From Acidimicrobiia bacterium (GTDB taxonomy: Bacteria > Actinomycetota > Acidimicrobiia > Acidimicrobiales > Aldehydirespiratoraceae), in assembly GCA_022821685.1 (NCBI GenBank), contig JAJEDD010000010.1, positions 1-43,326 on the forward strand: a stretch of DNA of 43,326 nucleotides, read 5' to 3'. A model generated the notes under the pieces. The model ran no database searches and had not been told where the DNA came from. It saw only the letters and a program-made list of their open reading frames with translations. Every line of letters starts with the position of its first letter. Positions within the stretch are counted from its first letter, which is position 1. Positions 1-7,395 of the stretch are shown here, piece after piece. The translations under genes and the position numbers were made by a program.

Positions 1-1
1 G

Positions 2-124
2 CCACAACCCCAGCCGCCGGCCCGACACGCCCCAACAGCACCCACCGCACCCCAACCAGCCAAACACCAGCCACAACACCCCAACCAGCCCACCCCGACC
101 AGCCCACCGGTGGATTCAGGCTAA
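2..124 (+). CDS. Possible proline-rich C-terminal tail of a gene cut by the window edge
   Basis: The first 120 bases are C-rich and A/C-biased with almost no T. Frame 2 is open from the edge and gives a Pro/Gln/Thr-rich tail ending at TAA 122-124, exactly where the first dispersed repeat begins. The composition resembles the Pro/Asn-rich tail of the DUF222-HNH gene at 24.1 kb, so this may be the end of a similar gene. No domain is visible and the other two forward frames are also open for some way, so the frame choice is tentative. Confidence 0.25.
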   Translation, partial: PQPQPPARHAPTAPTAPQPAKHQPQHPNQPTPTSPPVDSG

Positions 125-245
125 GAGGCCGAGCGAATAGGCGAGCGAATCCGGCCCATACGGGCGAGGCCGTGGGCTGTAAGCGCAGCGAACAAGAGCG
201 GGAATGACCCCGCTGCGACGCGACCGGCTTGTACCCATTGGCGCG
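123..245 (+). repeat. Dispersed ~150-bp repeat, copy 1
   Basis: This is one of the cleaner copies of a repeat found at 15 loci here. It starts AGAGGCCGAGCGAATAGGCG, contains GAGGCCGTGGGCTGT, then GAGCGCAGCGAACAAGAGCG, then GGAATGACCCCGCTGCGACG, and ends near CCATTGGCGC. The preceding T plus the first bases of the repeat make a TAA stop. The spacer between GGCTGT and GAGCGCAGC is deleted relative to the copy at 39.2 kb. Confidence 0.9.
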
Positions 246-266
246 CCCGCCAAGCGGGCGCGCCAA
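238..266. terminator. Strong hairpin at the end of repeat copy 1
   Basis: TTGGCGCGCCCGC (238-250) and GCGGGCGCGCCAA (254-266) form a perfect 13-bp stem with a CAA loop. There is no T run, as is usual for high-GC actinobacterial terminators. It lies after the repeat and before the first complete gene, so it may stop transcription entering from the left. Confidence 0.55.
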
Positions 267-337
267 AGTGAGGGGCTTGTAGCTCATTGATCGATTCATC
301 GAGCGCCCCGGTGCCTAGCCTTCGGGGCGTGGGTGCC

Positions 338-592
338 GTGTTGAAGGCGATCGTGCGGGCGATCCTGGCGCTGGCGACGCGGCCGCGGCTATGGCCGACG
401 GCACTGGTGCAGGCGGCCCGCTTCGCTCCCCGCCGCTGGTGGCGCCGTCCCCCCTTCGTGCCGGTGCCCACGGGCGAACTCACCCGCTTCAGGTCGGAGA
501 CCATGTACGGCGATCCCCGGGTTCCGCCGTCACTCAACGACATTGTCGTGTGGCTGGAGTGGTGCCGGGCTCAAAACCGCTCGACCGCCTGA
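338..592 (+). CDS. Small conserved hypothetical protein
   Basis: About 84 residues, basic at the N-terminus (KAIVRAIL, RPRLWPTALVQAARFAPRRWWRR) and ending with an acidic/aromatic motif (GELTRFRSETMYGDP, NDIVVWLEWCR). Small proteins with a similar RFR..T.YGDP...YLEWCR pattern occur in many actinobacteria, but no function is known to me. The GTG at 338 is chosen because residues from there look conserved; in-frame GTG 329 and TTG 287 are alternatives, and everything upstream is repeat-adjacent sequence. It is followed by an HNH gene that appears to have its own promoter. Confidence 0.6.
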   Translation: MLKAIVRAILALATRPRLWPTALVQAARFAPRRWWRRPPFVPVPTGELTRFRSETMYGDPRVPPSLNDIVVWLEWCRAQNRSTA

Positions 593-644
593 GCACGAAG
601 AGGGCGCGCCAACGCAGCCCACGGCCTCCGGGAGCGAACGCGGT

Positions 645-650
645 TAGCCT
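645..650 (+). promoter_or_regulatory. -10-like hexamer TAGCCT for the HNH gene (leaderless type)
   Basis: TAGCCT ends 7 nt before the ATG at 658. The same TANNNT-to-start spacing recurs upstream of other genes here (2097, 9718, 32138, 36965), which suggests that the transcript starts at the start codon. No clear -35 is visible. Confidence 0.5.
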
Positions 651-657
651 GCCCCCG

Positions 658-1170
658 ATGTCCGGGGTGCTCGTCCTCAACGCCACCTTCGAGCCACTGA
701 CGGTGGTGAGCGCGCGGCGCGCCGTGTGCCTGGTGCTGGCCCAGAAAGTCGAGATGCTGCACGCCACGGGCCGGGCCTTCCGGTCCGAGCGGCGGTCGGT
801 GGAGGTGCCCTCGGTGGTGCGGCTGAGCCACTACGTGAGCGTGCCCCGTCCCCGGCACCGCTCACCGAACCGGCGAGCGGTGTTCGCCCGCGACCGCGAC
901 TGCTGCCAGTACTGCGGCGACCGAGCCGAGACCATGGACCATGTGGTGCCTCGCAGCCGCGGCGGGATGCACACCTGGGAGAACGTGGTGGCAGCCTGCC
1001 GACGCTGCAACACCAAGAAGCGAGACCGCCTGCCCAGCGAGAGCGGCATGCGGCTGCGGCGTCGACCCGAGCCGCCGTCGCCGTCGACCTGGGTCGAGAT
1101 CGCCGCTGGTGTCGTTCCCGAGACCTGGACCGCCTACCTGCAGCCTCGGGGCGGTCTCCGAACCGCGTGA
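658..1170 (+). CDS. HNH endonuclease family protein
   Basis: 170 residues. The N-terminal 70 residues begin SGVLVLNATFEPLTVVSARR, typical of the actinobacterial HNH endonuclease family. The C-terminal half holds the zinc-knuckle HNH core: YCQYCG (C83, C86), DHVVPRSRGG (D94, H95), W.NVVAACRRCN (N109, C114, C117, N118). This fold cuts or nicks DNA; the physiological substrate of this chromosomal family is unknown. ATG 658 is chosen because the family starts here and a -10-like TAGCCT sits 7 nt upstream. The TGA stop overlaps the GTG start of the next gene (GTGA), so the two are probably co-translated. Confidence 0.85.
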   Translation: MSGVLVLNATFEPLTVVSARRAVCLVLAQKVEMLHATGRAFRSERRSVEVPSVVRLSHYVSVPRPRHRSPNRRAVFARDRDCCQYCGDRAETMDHVVPRSRGGMHTWENVVAACRRCNTKKRDRLPSESGMRLRRRPEPPSPSTWVEIAAGVVPETWTAYLQPRGGLRTA

Positions 1171-2030
1171 GTGCCGGCGTTCACCAGTGGACGACGGAGC
1201 GCTTGCACGGCCCAGTCTCGGACCTGCTCGGGGCGGCCGAGCCCTCAAAATCCGCGACGCGGCTGGTCAGGATCCACACCATCACCAGGCCCGCGCTGGT
1301 GCTGGGAAGCACCCAGTCGCTCGACGCCGCCGACCCGCGCCGAGCCGCGGACGCGGGTGCGGAGGTGGTGCGGCGCCGCAGCGGCGGGGGGGCCGTTCTG
1401 TTGCAGCCCGGCGGCCAGATCTGGGCCGACTTCTTCGTGCCCGCTGCCGATCCCCTCTGGAGTGACGATGTGGCCCGCGCCGTGCACTGGGTGGGCGAGC
1501 TGTGGTCTACCGTGATCGAACCCTTCGTCACCGAGCCAATCTCGGTGCACTCGGGGCGCCTCGAGGCCGACGACTGGGGGAGGCTGGTGTGCTTCGCGGG
1601 CCGCGGCTCCGGCGAAGTGTTCGTGGGCGGGCTCAAGGTCGTTGGGATCAGCCAGCGCCGCAGCCGCCAACGGGCGCGGATTCAGACCACTGCCCGGCTC
1701 CGGCATCCGCCGACAGCCGAGAGCGGTCACGGCCCAGAGCGAGCGCAAATTGGTGGGGGCCCATCGCGTCGCAGCGGAGTCATTCCCGCTCCCGTTGGCC
1801 GCGCTCACGGGCCGCCCAAACCCCGACTACACAGCCCACGGCCTCGAGCGAACGGGCCGGATTCGCTCACCTATTCGCTCGACCTCTTGGACGAGCTTGC
1901 ACTCCTCGATGTCGCACCGCAAGACCGCAACACCGGTCGGGAAGTGATGGCCGCACGCTGCGGTGCCATCGGGGCGATCGAGGCCGACGTGATCGCCGCC
2001 CTGCTGCGGACCCTGAAGGCCGGAGCCTGA
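1167..2030 (+). CDS. Lipoate-protein ligase-like protein (BPL/LPL family) with in-frame repeat insertion
   Basis: 287 residues. Residues about 25-170 form a biotin/lipoate ligase-type domain: RPALVLGSTQS, EVVRRRSGGGAVLLQPGGQIW (the conserved RRxSGGGAV substrate loop), then FVGGLKVVGISQRR with the conserved lysine. Members attach or transfer lipoate/octanoate, but the actinobacterial subfamily with the SQRR motif is not well characterised. The start is GTG 1167, overlapping the HNH stop. After RARIQT (about residue 174) the reading frame runs through a whole copy of the dispersed repeat (1736-1887), adding roughly 50 Arg/Pro-rich residues, then resumes plausible family sequence (LLDELALLDVAP ... 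AALLRTL). Whether the protein still folds and works is unknown. Confidence 0.75.
   Translation: MSAGVHQWTTERLHGPVSDLLGAAEPSKSATRLVRIHTITRPALVLGSTQSLDAADPRRAADAGAEVVRRRSGGGAVLLQPGGQIWADFFVPAADPLWSDDVARAVHWVGELWSTVIEPFVTEPISVHSGRLEADDWGRLVCFAGRGSGEVFVGGLKVVGISQRRSRQRARIQTTARLRHPPTAESGHGPERAQIGGGPSRRSGVIPAPVGRAHGPPKPRLHSPRPRANGPDSLTYSLDLLDELALLDVAPQDRNTGREVMAARCGAIGAIEADVIAALLRTLKAGA
1736..1887 (-). repeat. Dispersed ~150-bp repeat, copy 2, inside the lipoate-ligase-like gene
   Basis: Near full-length copy in reverse orientation: on the plus strand it begins AGAGCGAGCGCAAATTGGTG, includes CATTCCCGCTC, GCTCACGGGCCGCCCAAAC and CACGGCCTCGAGCGA, and ends CTATTCGCTCGACCTCTT. It lies wholly inside an open reading frame and leaves it open. 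Confidence 0.85.
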
Positions 2031-2091
2031 CCCGAAAACAGGGGCGAGAACGAGCACCGCAGGGATACCCCGAGCGGATACGGCGAATATG

Positions 2092-2097
2092 TACGCT
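2092..2097 (+). promoter_or_regulatory. -10-like hexamer TACGCT for the moxR operon (leaderless type)
   Basis: TACGCT ends 5 nt before GTG 2103 and 8 nt before ATG 2106, the same arrangement as other leaderless-type starts in the window. It would drive the three-gene MoxR-DUF58-TgpA operon. Confidence 0.45.
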
Positions 2098-2105
2098 GCG
2101 GCGTG

Positions 2106-3059
2106 ATGGGAAGATTCGACGAGCAGTTCAAGCTCATTCACCACAACATCGAGCAGGCCGTGAAGGGCAAGGGCGAAGTGATCGAGCTGCTGATCCTCGC
2201 CTTGGTGTGCGGGGGCCACGTGCTCATCGAGGACGTCCCCGGCGTGGGCAAGACCACCCTCGGCAAGGCGCTGGCCCGCAGCGTCGAGGTCAGCTTCGGC
2301 CGGATCCAGTTCACTCCCGACCTGCTGCCGGTCGACATCACCGGAACGTCGGTGTTCAACCGGGCCAGCGGAACGTTCGAGTTCCGGCCCGGACCGGTGT
2401 TCTCCAACATCGTCTTGGCCGACGAGATCAACCGGGCATCGCCCAAGGCCCAGTCGGCGCTGCTGGAGGCCATGGGCGAGCAGCAGGTCACGCTCGACGG
2501 GGTGACCCGGCGCCTGGAGCCGCCGTTCACGGTCATCGCCACCCAGAACCCGCTGGAGTACGAGGGCACGTACCCGCTGCCGGAGAGCCAGATGGACCGC
2601 TTCCTCATGCGCCTCCAGGTGGGCTACCCCGACCGGGGCTCCGAGGACTCGATCCTGGTGGGCCGGGGCGCCCAGGAGCCCGTCGACCTGATCGAGCCGG
2701 TGGCCGACGCGGCCGTGGTGCGTTGGATGTCCGAGCAGCTTGAGCAGGTTCACGTCTCGGGTCCGCTGCGCTCCTACCTGCTCGACGTGGCCGCCGCCAC
2801 CCGCCGCCATCCCGGCCTGGCGCTGGGCCTGTCGCCCCGCGGGGTGCTGGCCGTGCTGCGGCTGGCGCGGGCCAGAGCGGCGGCGGCGAGCCGCGACTAC
2901 GTGACTCCCGACGACATCAAGGCGCTGGCCCCGGCCGTGCTTCCGCACCGGCTGCTGCCCAAGCCCGACAGCCGGGTGCGGGGCCTGCAGTCCAGCGACA
3001 TCGTCACCGAGATAATCGACTCCGTGCCCATGCCCCGCCAAAGAGCCCGCGCCGTCTAG
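2106..3059 (+). CDS. MoxR-family AAA+ ATPase
   Basis: 317 residues. Walker A is DVPGVGKTT (residues 43-51) and Walker B is VLADEINRA (103-111, D106 E107), followed by sensor 1 in VIATQNPLEYEGTYPLPESQ and sensor 2 in SPRGVLAVLRLARARAA. The MoxR (APE2220/RavA-like) family acts as a chaperone for assembling or activating partner proteins, usually with VWA or DUF58 proteins encoded alongside, as here. ATG 2106 is preferred over GTG 2103 because family members start M-x-x-F near the first helix and both follow the TACGCT hexamer. The stop TAG is followed by a short piece of the dispersed repeat. Confidence 0.92.
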   Translation: MGRFDEQFKLIHHNIEQAVKGKGEVIELLILALVCGGHVLIEDVPGVGKTTLGKALARSVEVSFGRIQFTPDLLPVDITGTSVFNRASGTFEFRPGPVFSNIVLADEINRASPKAQSALLEAMGEQQVTLDGVTRRLEPPFTVIATQNPLEYEGTYPLPESQMDRFLMRLQVGYPDRGSEDSILVGRGAQEPVDLIEPVADAAVVRWMSEQLEQVHVSGPLRSYLLDVAAATRRHPGLALGLSPRGVLAVLRLARARAAAASRDYVTPDDIKALAPAVLPHRLLPKPDSRVRGLQSSDIVTEIIDSVPMPRQRARAV

Positions 3060-3071
3060 AGGCCGAGCGGG
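3058..3071 (+). repeat. Remnant of the dispersed repeat end at the moxR stop codon
   Basis: AGAGGCCGAGCGGG is identical to the first 12 bases of the dispersed repeat plus GG. The moxR stop (TAG) uses its first two bases. Without more of the repeat this could be chance, but the position at a stop codon matches the full copies. Confidence 0.4.
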
Positions 3072-3090
3072 CAGGAAGGGAGCGCTCGAC

Positions 3091-4254
3091 GTGCCGACCT
3101 CGGTCGGCTGGAGGCTCCTGGGGGCTGGGATCGCCGCGGTCGTCGCCGGGCGGGTCTTCGCCATCGGCGAGCTCTACGTGGTCGGCTTCACCGCCGCGGC
3201 GGCGGTGGTGCTCGCCCTGGCCGTGCGACTCGTCCACCCGTCGCGGCTGTCGGTCAGGCGCAGGGTCTCGTCGACAATGGTGGCCGTATCAGATCCGCTG
3301 GACGTGGATCTGGAGGTGACGAACCGGGCCCGACTGGCGTCGCCGACCGTGCGGGTCGCCGAAGCGGTCACCATGGGCACAGAGGTGCAGTGCATCGTCG
3401 CGCCGCTGCCGGCCGGCGCCGCCGCCACACGGCGCTATCGGCTACAGCCCGCCCGCAGAGGCATCCTGGAGATCGGACCCACCCAGTTCGCCGACGTGGA
3501 CGGCCTGGGCCTGGCCCGCCGGCGGCGCCTCGTCGAGAACAGGACCCGGGTGGTGGTGCATCCGCCGATCGAGCGGCTGGCCCCGCCGCGCCTGCCCGTG
3601 GGCGGCGACCTGTCGCTGCCCCTCGACTCGCGTCGCCGGCTCCTGGGACTCTCCAGCGAGGAGTTCGATGTGCTGCGCCCCTATGCCGAGGGCGACGACC
3701 CCCGCCACATCCATTGGCACTCCACGGCGCGGCTCGACGAGTTCATGGTGCGCCGGTTCCAGCCCTCCCGTCCGGGCCGGCTCACGGTGGTGGTCGACAC
3801 CCGCCCGCCCGGCGATCTGGCCGCAGTGCAGGATCGCACCACCTCGGTGGCTGCCTCGGTCGTCTGCGCGGTGCTCGGCAACGGCGATGAAGCGCAGATT
3901 CTCACCACCGACGGCCGGGGCACAGCCATCCTCGCCCACCGCCACGACATCGCGGCCGCCCTGGAGTTCCTGGCTGTGCTGGAGGGCGGGCGACCCACCA
4001 TCGACATCGAGACGATCGACAGCGCTTCGGTGGTGGTGGCGGTCACCGCCTCGCCGGAGGCAATCGACGACGAGAGCGCCCGCCACGGGCTGGCCCAGCG
4101 CCTCGGTGCCCGGCTGGTCATCACCCACGGCGACGACGCTTCGCCCGCCGCGGGCACAGAAGGCGGCTGGATACACCTGACCGGTCCCGACCAGCTGCGG
4201 GGCCTGTGGCCGCTGGCCCCACTGACGGGCCGCAGGACCCCAGTGCTGGCATGA
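3091..4254 (+). CDS. DUF58 domain membrane protein
   Basis: 387 residues. Two hydrophobic segments lie in the first 50 residues (LLGAGIAAVVAGRVFAIG and VVGFTAAAAVVLALAVRLV). The DUF58 core is near residues 195-215: LRPYAEGDDPRHIHWHSTAR, then VRRFQ. DUF58 proteins have a VWA-like fold and work with MoxR ATPases; genes of this trio are commonly linked to cell-envelope processes, but the reaction is not known. The GTG start at 3091 has an AGGAAGGGAG purine stretch upstream. The stop overlaps ATG 4251 of a 33-codon ORF (ATGA). Confidence 0.88.
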   Translation: MPTSVGWRLLGAGIAAVVAGRVFAIGELYVVGFTAAAAVVLALAVRLVHPSRLSVRRRVSSTMVAVSDPLDVDLEVTNRARLASPTVRVAEAVTMGTEVQCIVAPLPAGAAATRRYRLQPARRGILEIGPTQFADVDGLGLARRRRLVENRTRVVVHPPIERLAPPRLPVGGDLSLPLDSRRRLLGLSSEEFDVLRPYAEGDDPRHIHWHSTARLDEFMVRRFQPSRPGRLTVVVDTRPPGDLAAVQDRTTSVAASVVCAVLGNGDEAQILTTDGRGTAILAHRHDIAAALEFLAVLEGGRPTIDIETIDSASVVVAVTASPEAIDDESARHGLAQRLGARLVITHGDDASPAAGTEGGWIHLTGPDQLRGLWPLAPLTGRRTPVLA

Positions 4255-4352
4255 GCCGCGCCCCCGACCCTGCGCCCGGCGGCACAAACGGCTGGATCGC
4301 GGGACTCGCCCTCGCCGCGCCCGCCGGGGCAGTGGCGCCGGTTCCGGCATGA
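4251..4352 (+). CDS. 33-codon ORF, degenerate duplicate of the tgpA-like 5' end
   Basis: The ORF begins MSRAPDPAPGGTNGW and is overlapped at both ends by ATGA junctions: its ATG overlaps the DUF58 stop and its TGA overlaps the ATG of the next gene. Its first 75 bases closely match the first 75 bases of that next gene (MKRAPDPAPGGAYDW), 98 bp away. It looks like a tandem duplication of the gene start that was trapped and now links the two genes by translational coupling. A peptide function is doubtful. Confidence 0.5.
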   Translation: MSRAPDPAPGGTNGWIAGLALAAPAGAVAPVPA

Positions 4353-6775
4353 AGCGCGCCCCCGACCCTGCGCCCGGCGGCGCCTACGACTGGCTCGCGG
4401 AACTCGCACTGGCCGCGCTGACGGTGGTGGTGGCGTCGGGCATGTCGCGGCTGTTCACCGACTCGGCGTTCCTGCGGAATGTGCTGGCGCTGGCGGTGGT
4501 CTCCCATGTGATCGCGGCCGCGGCCCGGCGGGCCCGGCTGTCCACACTGTCGGCCGCGCTGTTGTGGGCCGGCGGTCTGGTCATCGCCGCCACCGTGCTG
4601 TTCTACGCCGAGACGGCGTGGCTGGTGCTGCCCACCGTCGACACCTTCGAGGTGGCCCGCGCCGACTTGGCCGACGCCTGGAGCGTTCTCACCGCCTCCC
4701 CGGCGCCGGTCGTGCCGGTGCCGGGCCTGGTGCTGTGCGCGGGCGCCGCGCTGGGCCTCAGCGCGTTCCTGGCCGACACCGCCGCCTTCCGAGACCGGGC
4801 TCCGGTGGTGGCGGTGACGCCCGTCTCGGCCGTGTACGGGTTCACGATCGCGGCGGGCACCGGCGACGGGGCGGTGATGCACGGAGCGCTCTTCGCCGGA
4901 GCGCTCGGTGCGGTCATGTTCGCGCTGCGGCTTCGCAGCCGGCGCAACGATGCGTGGATCGAGCCCACCGCCGGGCGGGGGGCGCTGGCGCTGGCCCGCA
5001 CCGGCGGCCTGGCGCTGGTGCTGGCGGTGGCCGCGGGCGCGGTGGCCGGACCCTGGCTGCCCGGCGCGGAGGCGGAGCCGTGGATCGACCTGGCCCGCCT
5101 CGAGGTCACCGAGGCCGCTCCCTGGATATCGGACCCCAGCCCCGAGCCCGAGCCGTGGGCCGACTTCGCATCCCAGCCCCCGGCGCCGGGCGGTACGGCC
5201 AACCCCGACATCGACGGACAGAGAATCCTCGTCAGCCCCTTCGTCCAGATCCGCAGCCGCCTCATCGATCCCTCCAACCGGGAGCTGTTCACGGTGGCCG
5301 TGCTCCCCGAGGAGCGCCAGTATTGGAGGCTCACCTCGCTCGACGAGTTCGACGGGAACGGCTGGCGGGCCCGCTCGAGCTACGAGGAGGCGACCGGACC
5401 CCTGGCCGCCACTCTCGATCCGTCGGTGCGAGGAGTTCGGGTGGTGCAAACCGTCTCGCTGACCGGGCTGGGCAACTCCTACCTGCCGGTGGCCTACGAG
5501 CCGCGGCGGATCCTCGACGACGGCGGGGTGGCCATGGAGTACGAGTCCGCCTCGGGCTCGCTGATCAAGTCGCGCCTCGCCGCGCTGGAGGGGCCGAGCC
5601 GGTTCACCTACACAGTGGAGTCGGCGGTGCCGGTGATCGACGACCCCGACCGGCTCCGCAACGTGGACGCGGCGATGCTCGATCCCGACTTCGCGGCGTT
5701 CAACACCCGCCTTCCCGACTCGGCCCGAGCCGTCGTGGCCGACGAGGCCCAGCGGGTCACCGCGGCGGCCCAGTCGGACTACCACCGGGCCGTGCTGCTA
5801 CAGGACTACTTCCGGCTCGACGGCGGATTCCGCTACGACCTCGACGTGCACTCGGGCTACGGCATCGACAGCCTCGATGACTTCCTCTTCAACGTTCGGG
5901 CTGGCTACTGCCAGCAGTTCGCATCGGCCTACGCGGCCATGGCCCGCAGCATCGGACTGCCCGCCCGGGTGGCGGTCGGCTTCACCTGGGGCGACTGGGA
6001 CCCGGAAAAGGGGGCCTATGTCGTGCGGGGAGAGCACGCCCACGCCTGGCCCGAGGTGTACTTCGCGGGCACCGGCTGGGTCCGCTTCGAGCCGACGCCG
6101 GGGCGGGGCGCGCCCGGCGATTTCGCCGTCACCGGCCACGTCGCCAATCAGGCGACCGCGGTCGACGCGCCCGAGCCGCCTACGTCCGCGCCGGCGGAGG
6201 ATGGCGGGTCCGGTTTCACCGGGCTGCCGGACCCCTCAGACGGCAGCTCCCAGGATGGCTCGGAGGAAGGCTCGGGATTCTCCGGTGCGCCCGAGGGCGG
6301 CGCGGAGGCTGGCGGAGACGATCCCGAGGGAGGGGTGCCGCGTCTGGCGGTGATCATCGTGCTGGTACTGGCGGCGGTCGCGCTGTTGCTCGGCGCGGTG
6401 CCGCTGCTGCGCCGCCTCGGTCGCCGCCGGGAGCGGGCCGCCCTGGCCGGCGATCCGGCCGGGCTGATCGAGACGTGGTGGAGCGATGCGGTCGAGGCTC
6501 TGACACTGGCCCGACTCGCTCCCCGGCCCGTCGAAACGCCCCTCGAGCTAGCCCGGCGGGTGACGGCGGCCCTGCCCGCCGCCGGCCCCATCGAAGAACT
6601 GGCCGCGCTGGCCACCCACGGACGCTACGCCCGCAACACACCCCCCTCGATGGCGGCACGGGCCGCCGCAGCCGCCTCGCATGTGATCGACGCGTGCCGA
6701 AACCAGGCCACCCTGCCCCGCCGGCTGGCCGCCGAGCTAAACCCGACGACCCTCTTCAGAGCCAAGCACCAGTAA
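4349..6775 (+). CDS. TgpA-like transglutaminase membrane protein (DUF3488-transglutaminase-DUF4129)
   Basis: 808 residues. The N-terminal third (about 1-245) is hydrophobic with several membrane segments, followed by an extracytoplasmic region and a transglutaminase-like core: AGYCQQFASAYAAMARSIG with C521, GEHAHAWPEVYF with H565, then WVRFEPTPG where the triad acid sits. A Gly/Ser/Asp/Glu-rich linker (about 610-655) precedes a single membrane span (LAVIIVLVLAAVALLLGAV) and a cytoplasmic DUF4129-like end (WWSDAVEALTL, ELARRVTAALP). The domain order matches actinobacterial TgpA homologues encoded with MoxR and DUF58. The substrate is unknown; a cell-envelope protein or peptide bond is likely. 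The stop TAA runs directly into a repeat. Confidence 0.88.
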   Translation: MKRAPDPAPGGAYDWLAELALAALTVVVASGMSRLFTDSAFLRNVLALAVVSHVIAAAARRARLSTLSAALLWAGGLVIAATVLFYAETAWLVLPTVDTFEVARADLADAWSVLTASPAPVVPVPGLVLCAGAALGLSAFLADTAAFRDRAPVVAVTPVSAVYGFTIAAGTGDGAVMHGALFAGALGAVMFALRLRSRRNDAWIEPTAGRGALALARTGGLALVLAVAAGAVAGPWLPGAEAEPWIDLARLEVTEAAPWISDPSPEPEPWADFASQPPAPGGTANPDIDGQRILVSPFVQIRSRLIDPSNRELFTVAVLPEERQYWRLTSLDEFDGNGWRARSSYEEATGPLAATLDPSVRGVRVVQTVSLTGLGNSYLPVAYEPRRILDDGGVAMEYESASGSLIKSRLAALEGPSRFTYTVESAVPVIDDPDRLRNVDAAMLDPDFAAFNTRLPDSARAVVADEAQRVTAAAQSDYHRAVLLQDYFRLDGGFRYDLDVHSGYGIDSLDDFLFNVRAGYCQQFASAYAAMARSIGLPARVAVGFTWGDWDPEKGAYVVRGEHAHAWPEVYFAGTGWVRFEPTPGRGAPGDFAVTGHVANQATAVDAPEPPTSAPAEDGGSGFTGLPDPSDGSSQDGSEEGSGFSGAPEGGAEAGGDDPEGGVPRLAVIIVLVLAAVALLLGAVPLLRRLGRRRERAALAGDPAGLIETWWSDAVEALTLARLAPRPVETPLELARRVTAALPAAGPIEELAALATHGRYARNTPPSMAARAAAAASHVIDACRNQATLPRRLAAELNPTTLFRAKHQ

Positions 6776-6782
6776 GAGGGTG

Positions 6783-6890
6783 CGCCGATTGATGGCAAGC
6801 CTCTCGCGCCGCAGCGGTTTCATTCCCGCTCTTGTTCGCTTCGCTCACGGGCCGCTCAGGCCACGGCCTCGCAAGCTCGGCCTCAGTCGC
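6783..6890 (-). repeat. Dispersed repeat, copy 3, between convergent genes
   Basis: Reverse-orientation copy containing CATTCCCGCTCTTGTTCGCT, GCTCACGGGCCGCTCAGGC and CACGGCCTCGCAAGCTCGG. It fills the gap between the TgpA-like gene and the DUF3040 gene and touches the DUF3040 stop (6883-6885). A 21-base stretch at 6787-6807 (GATTGATGGC, then AAGCCTCTCGC) is identical to 27285-27305, also next to a copy. Confidence 0.85.
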
Positions 6891-7275
6891 CGTTGCGGTT
6901 GTCGCGGTCGTAGCGCTCCCTCATGCGGGAGCCGGCGCCGCCGACCACATGGCGGAGCTTTCCGCCCCGCATGGACTCGGTCATCTGGCCCAGTCCGGCC
7001 TTGCCGACCCGCCGCGCGTTGCGCTCCAGGAACAGCAGCGACACCAGCATCACCAGGAATCCGATGAACGACAGCATGAACGAGATCGACAGCAGCCAGA
7101 CCATCAGCACCACCCCGACGAGCAGCCCGAGCGCAGCCCACTTGATGTTGCGGAAAGCATGGGTATAGACGGTGGTCTCGGCCACCTCGCGGGCCAATTC
7201 CGGGTCGCTCTCATAGAGGTGCGACTCGATCTCGCTGAGGATGCGCTGCTCGTCCTCGGACAACGGCACGTCCAT
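6883..7275 (-). CDS. DUF3040 family small membrane protein
   Basis: 130 residues from ATG 7275, chosen because DUF3040 proteins start with PLSEDEQRIL and this gives MDVPLSEDEQRILSEIESHLYESDP in two adjacent stretches; an in-frame TTG at 7302 is less likely. Two membrane segments (AALGLLVGVVLMVWLLSIS and SFIGFLVMLVSLLFL) form a hairpin, with a basic Gly-rich tail outside it. Function is unknown; the family is widespread in actinobacteria. It is encoded downstream of DNA polymerase IV, as is common in this phylum. Confidence 0.85.
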   Translation of the reverse strand: MDVPLSEDEQRILSEIESHLYESDPELAREVAETTVYTHAFRNIKWAALGLLVGVVLMVWLLSISFMLSFIGFLVMLVSLLFLERNARRVGKAGLGQMTESMRGGKLRHVVGGAGSRMRERYDRDNRNGD

Positions 7276-7395
7276 CACCTCCGGGACCTTCGGCGTGTGC
7301 AACAGCCAGGCATATTGCGCCCTGACGATAGCCGGATTCGCAAGCCCCGCGTCGAGCCGATCCCGCTACGGCCCCGACGACGTACCCGTCGCTGC

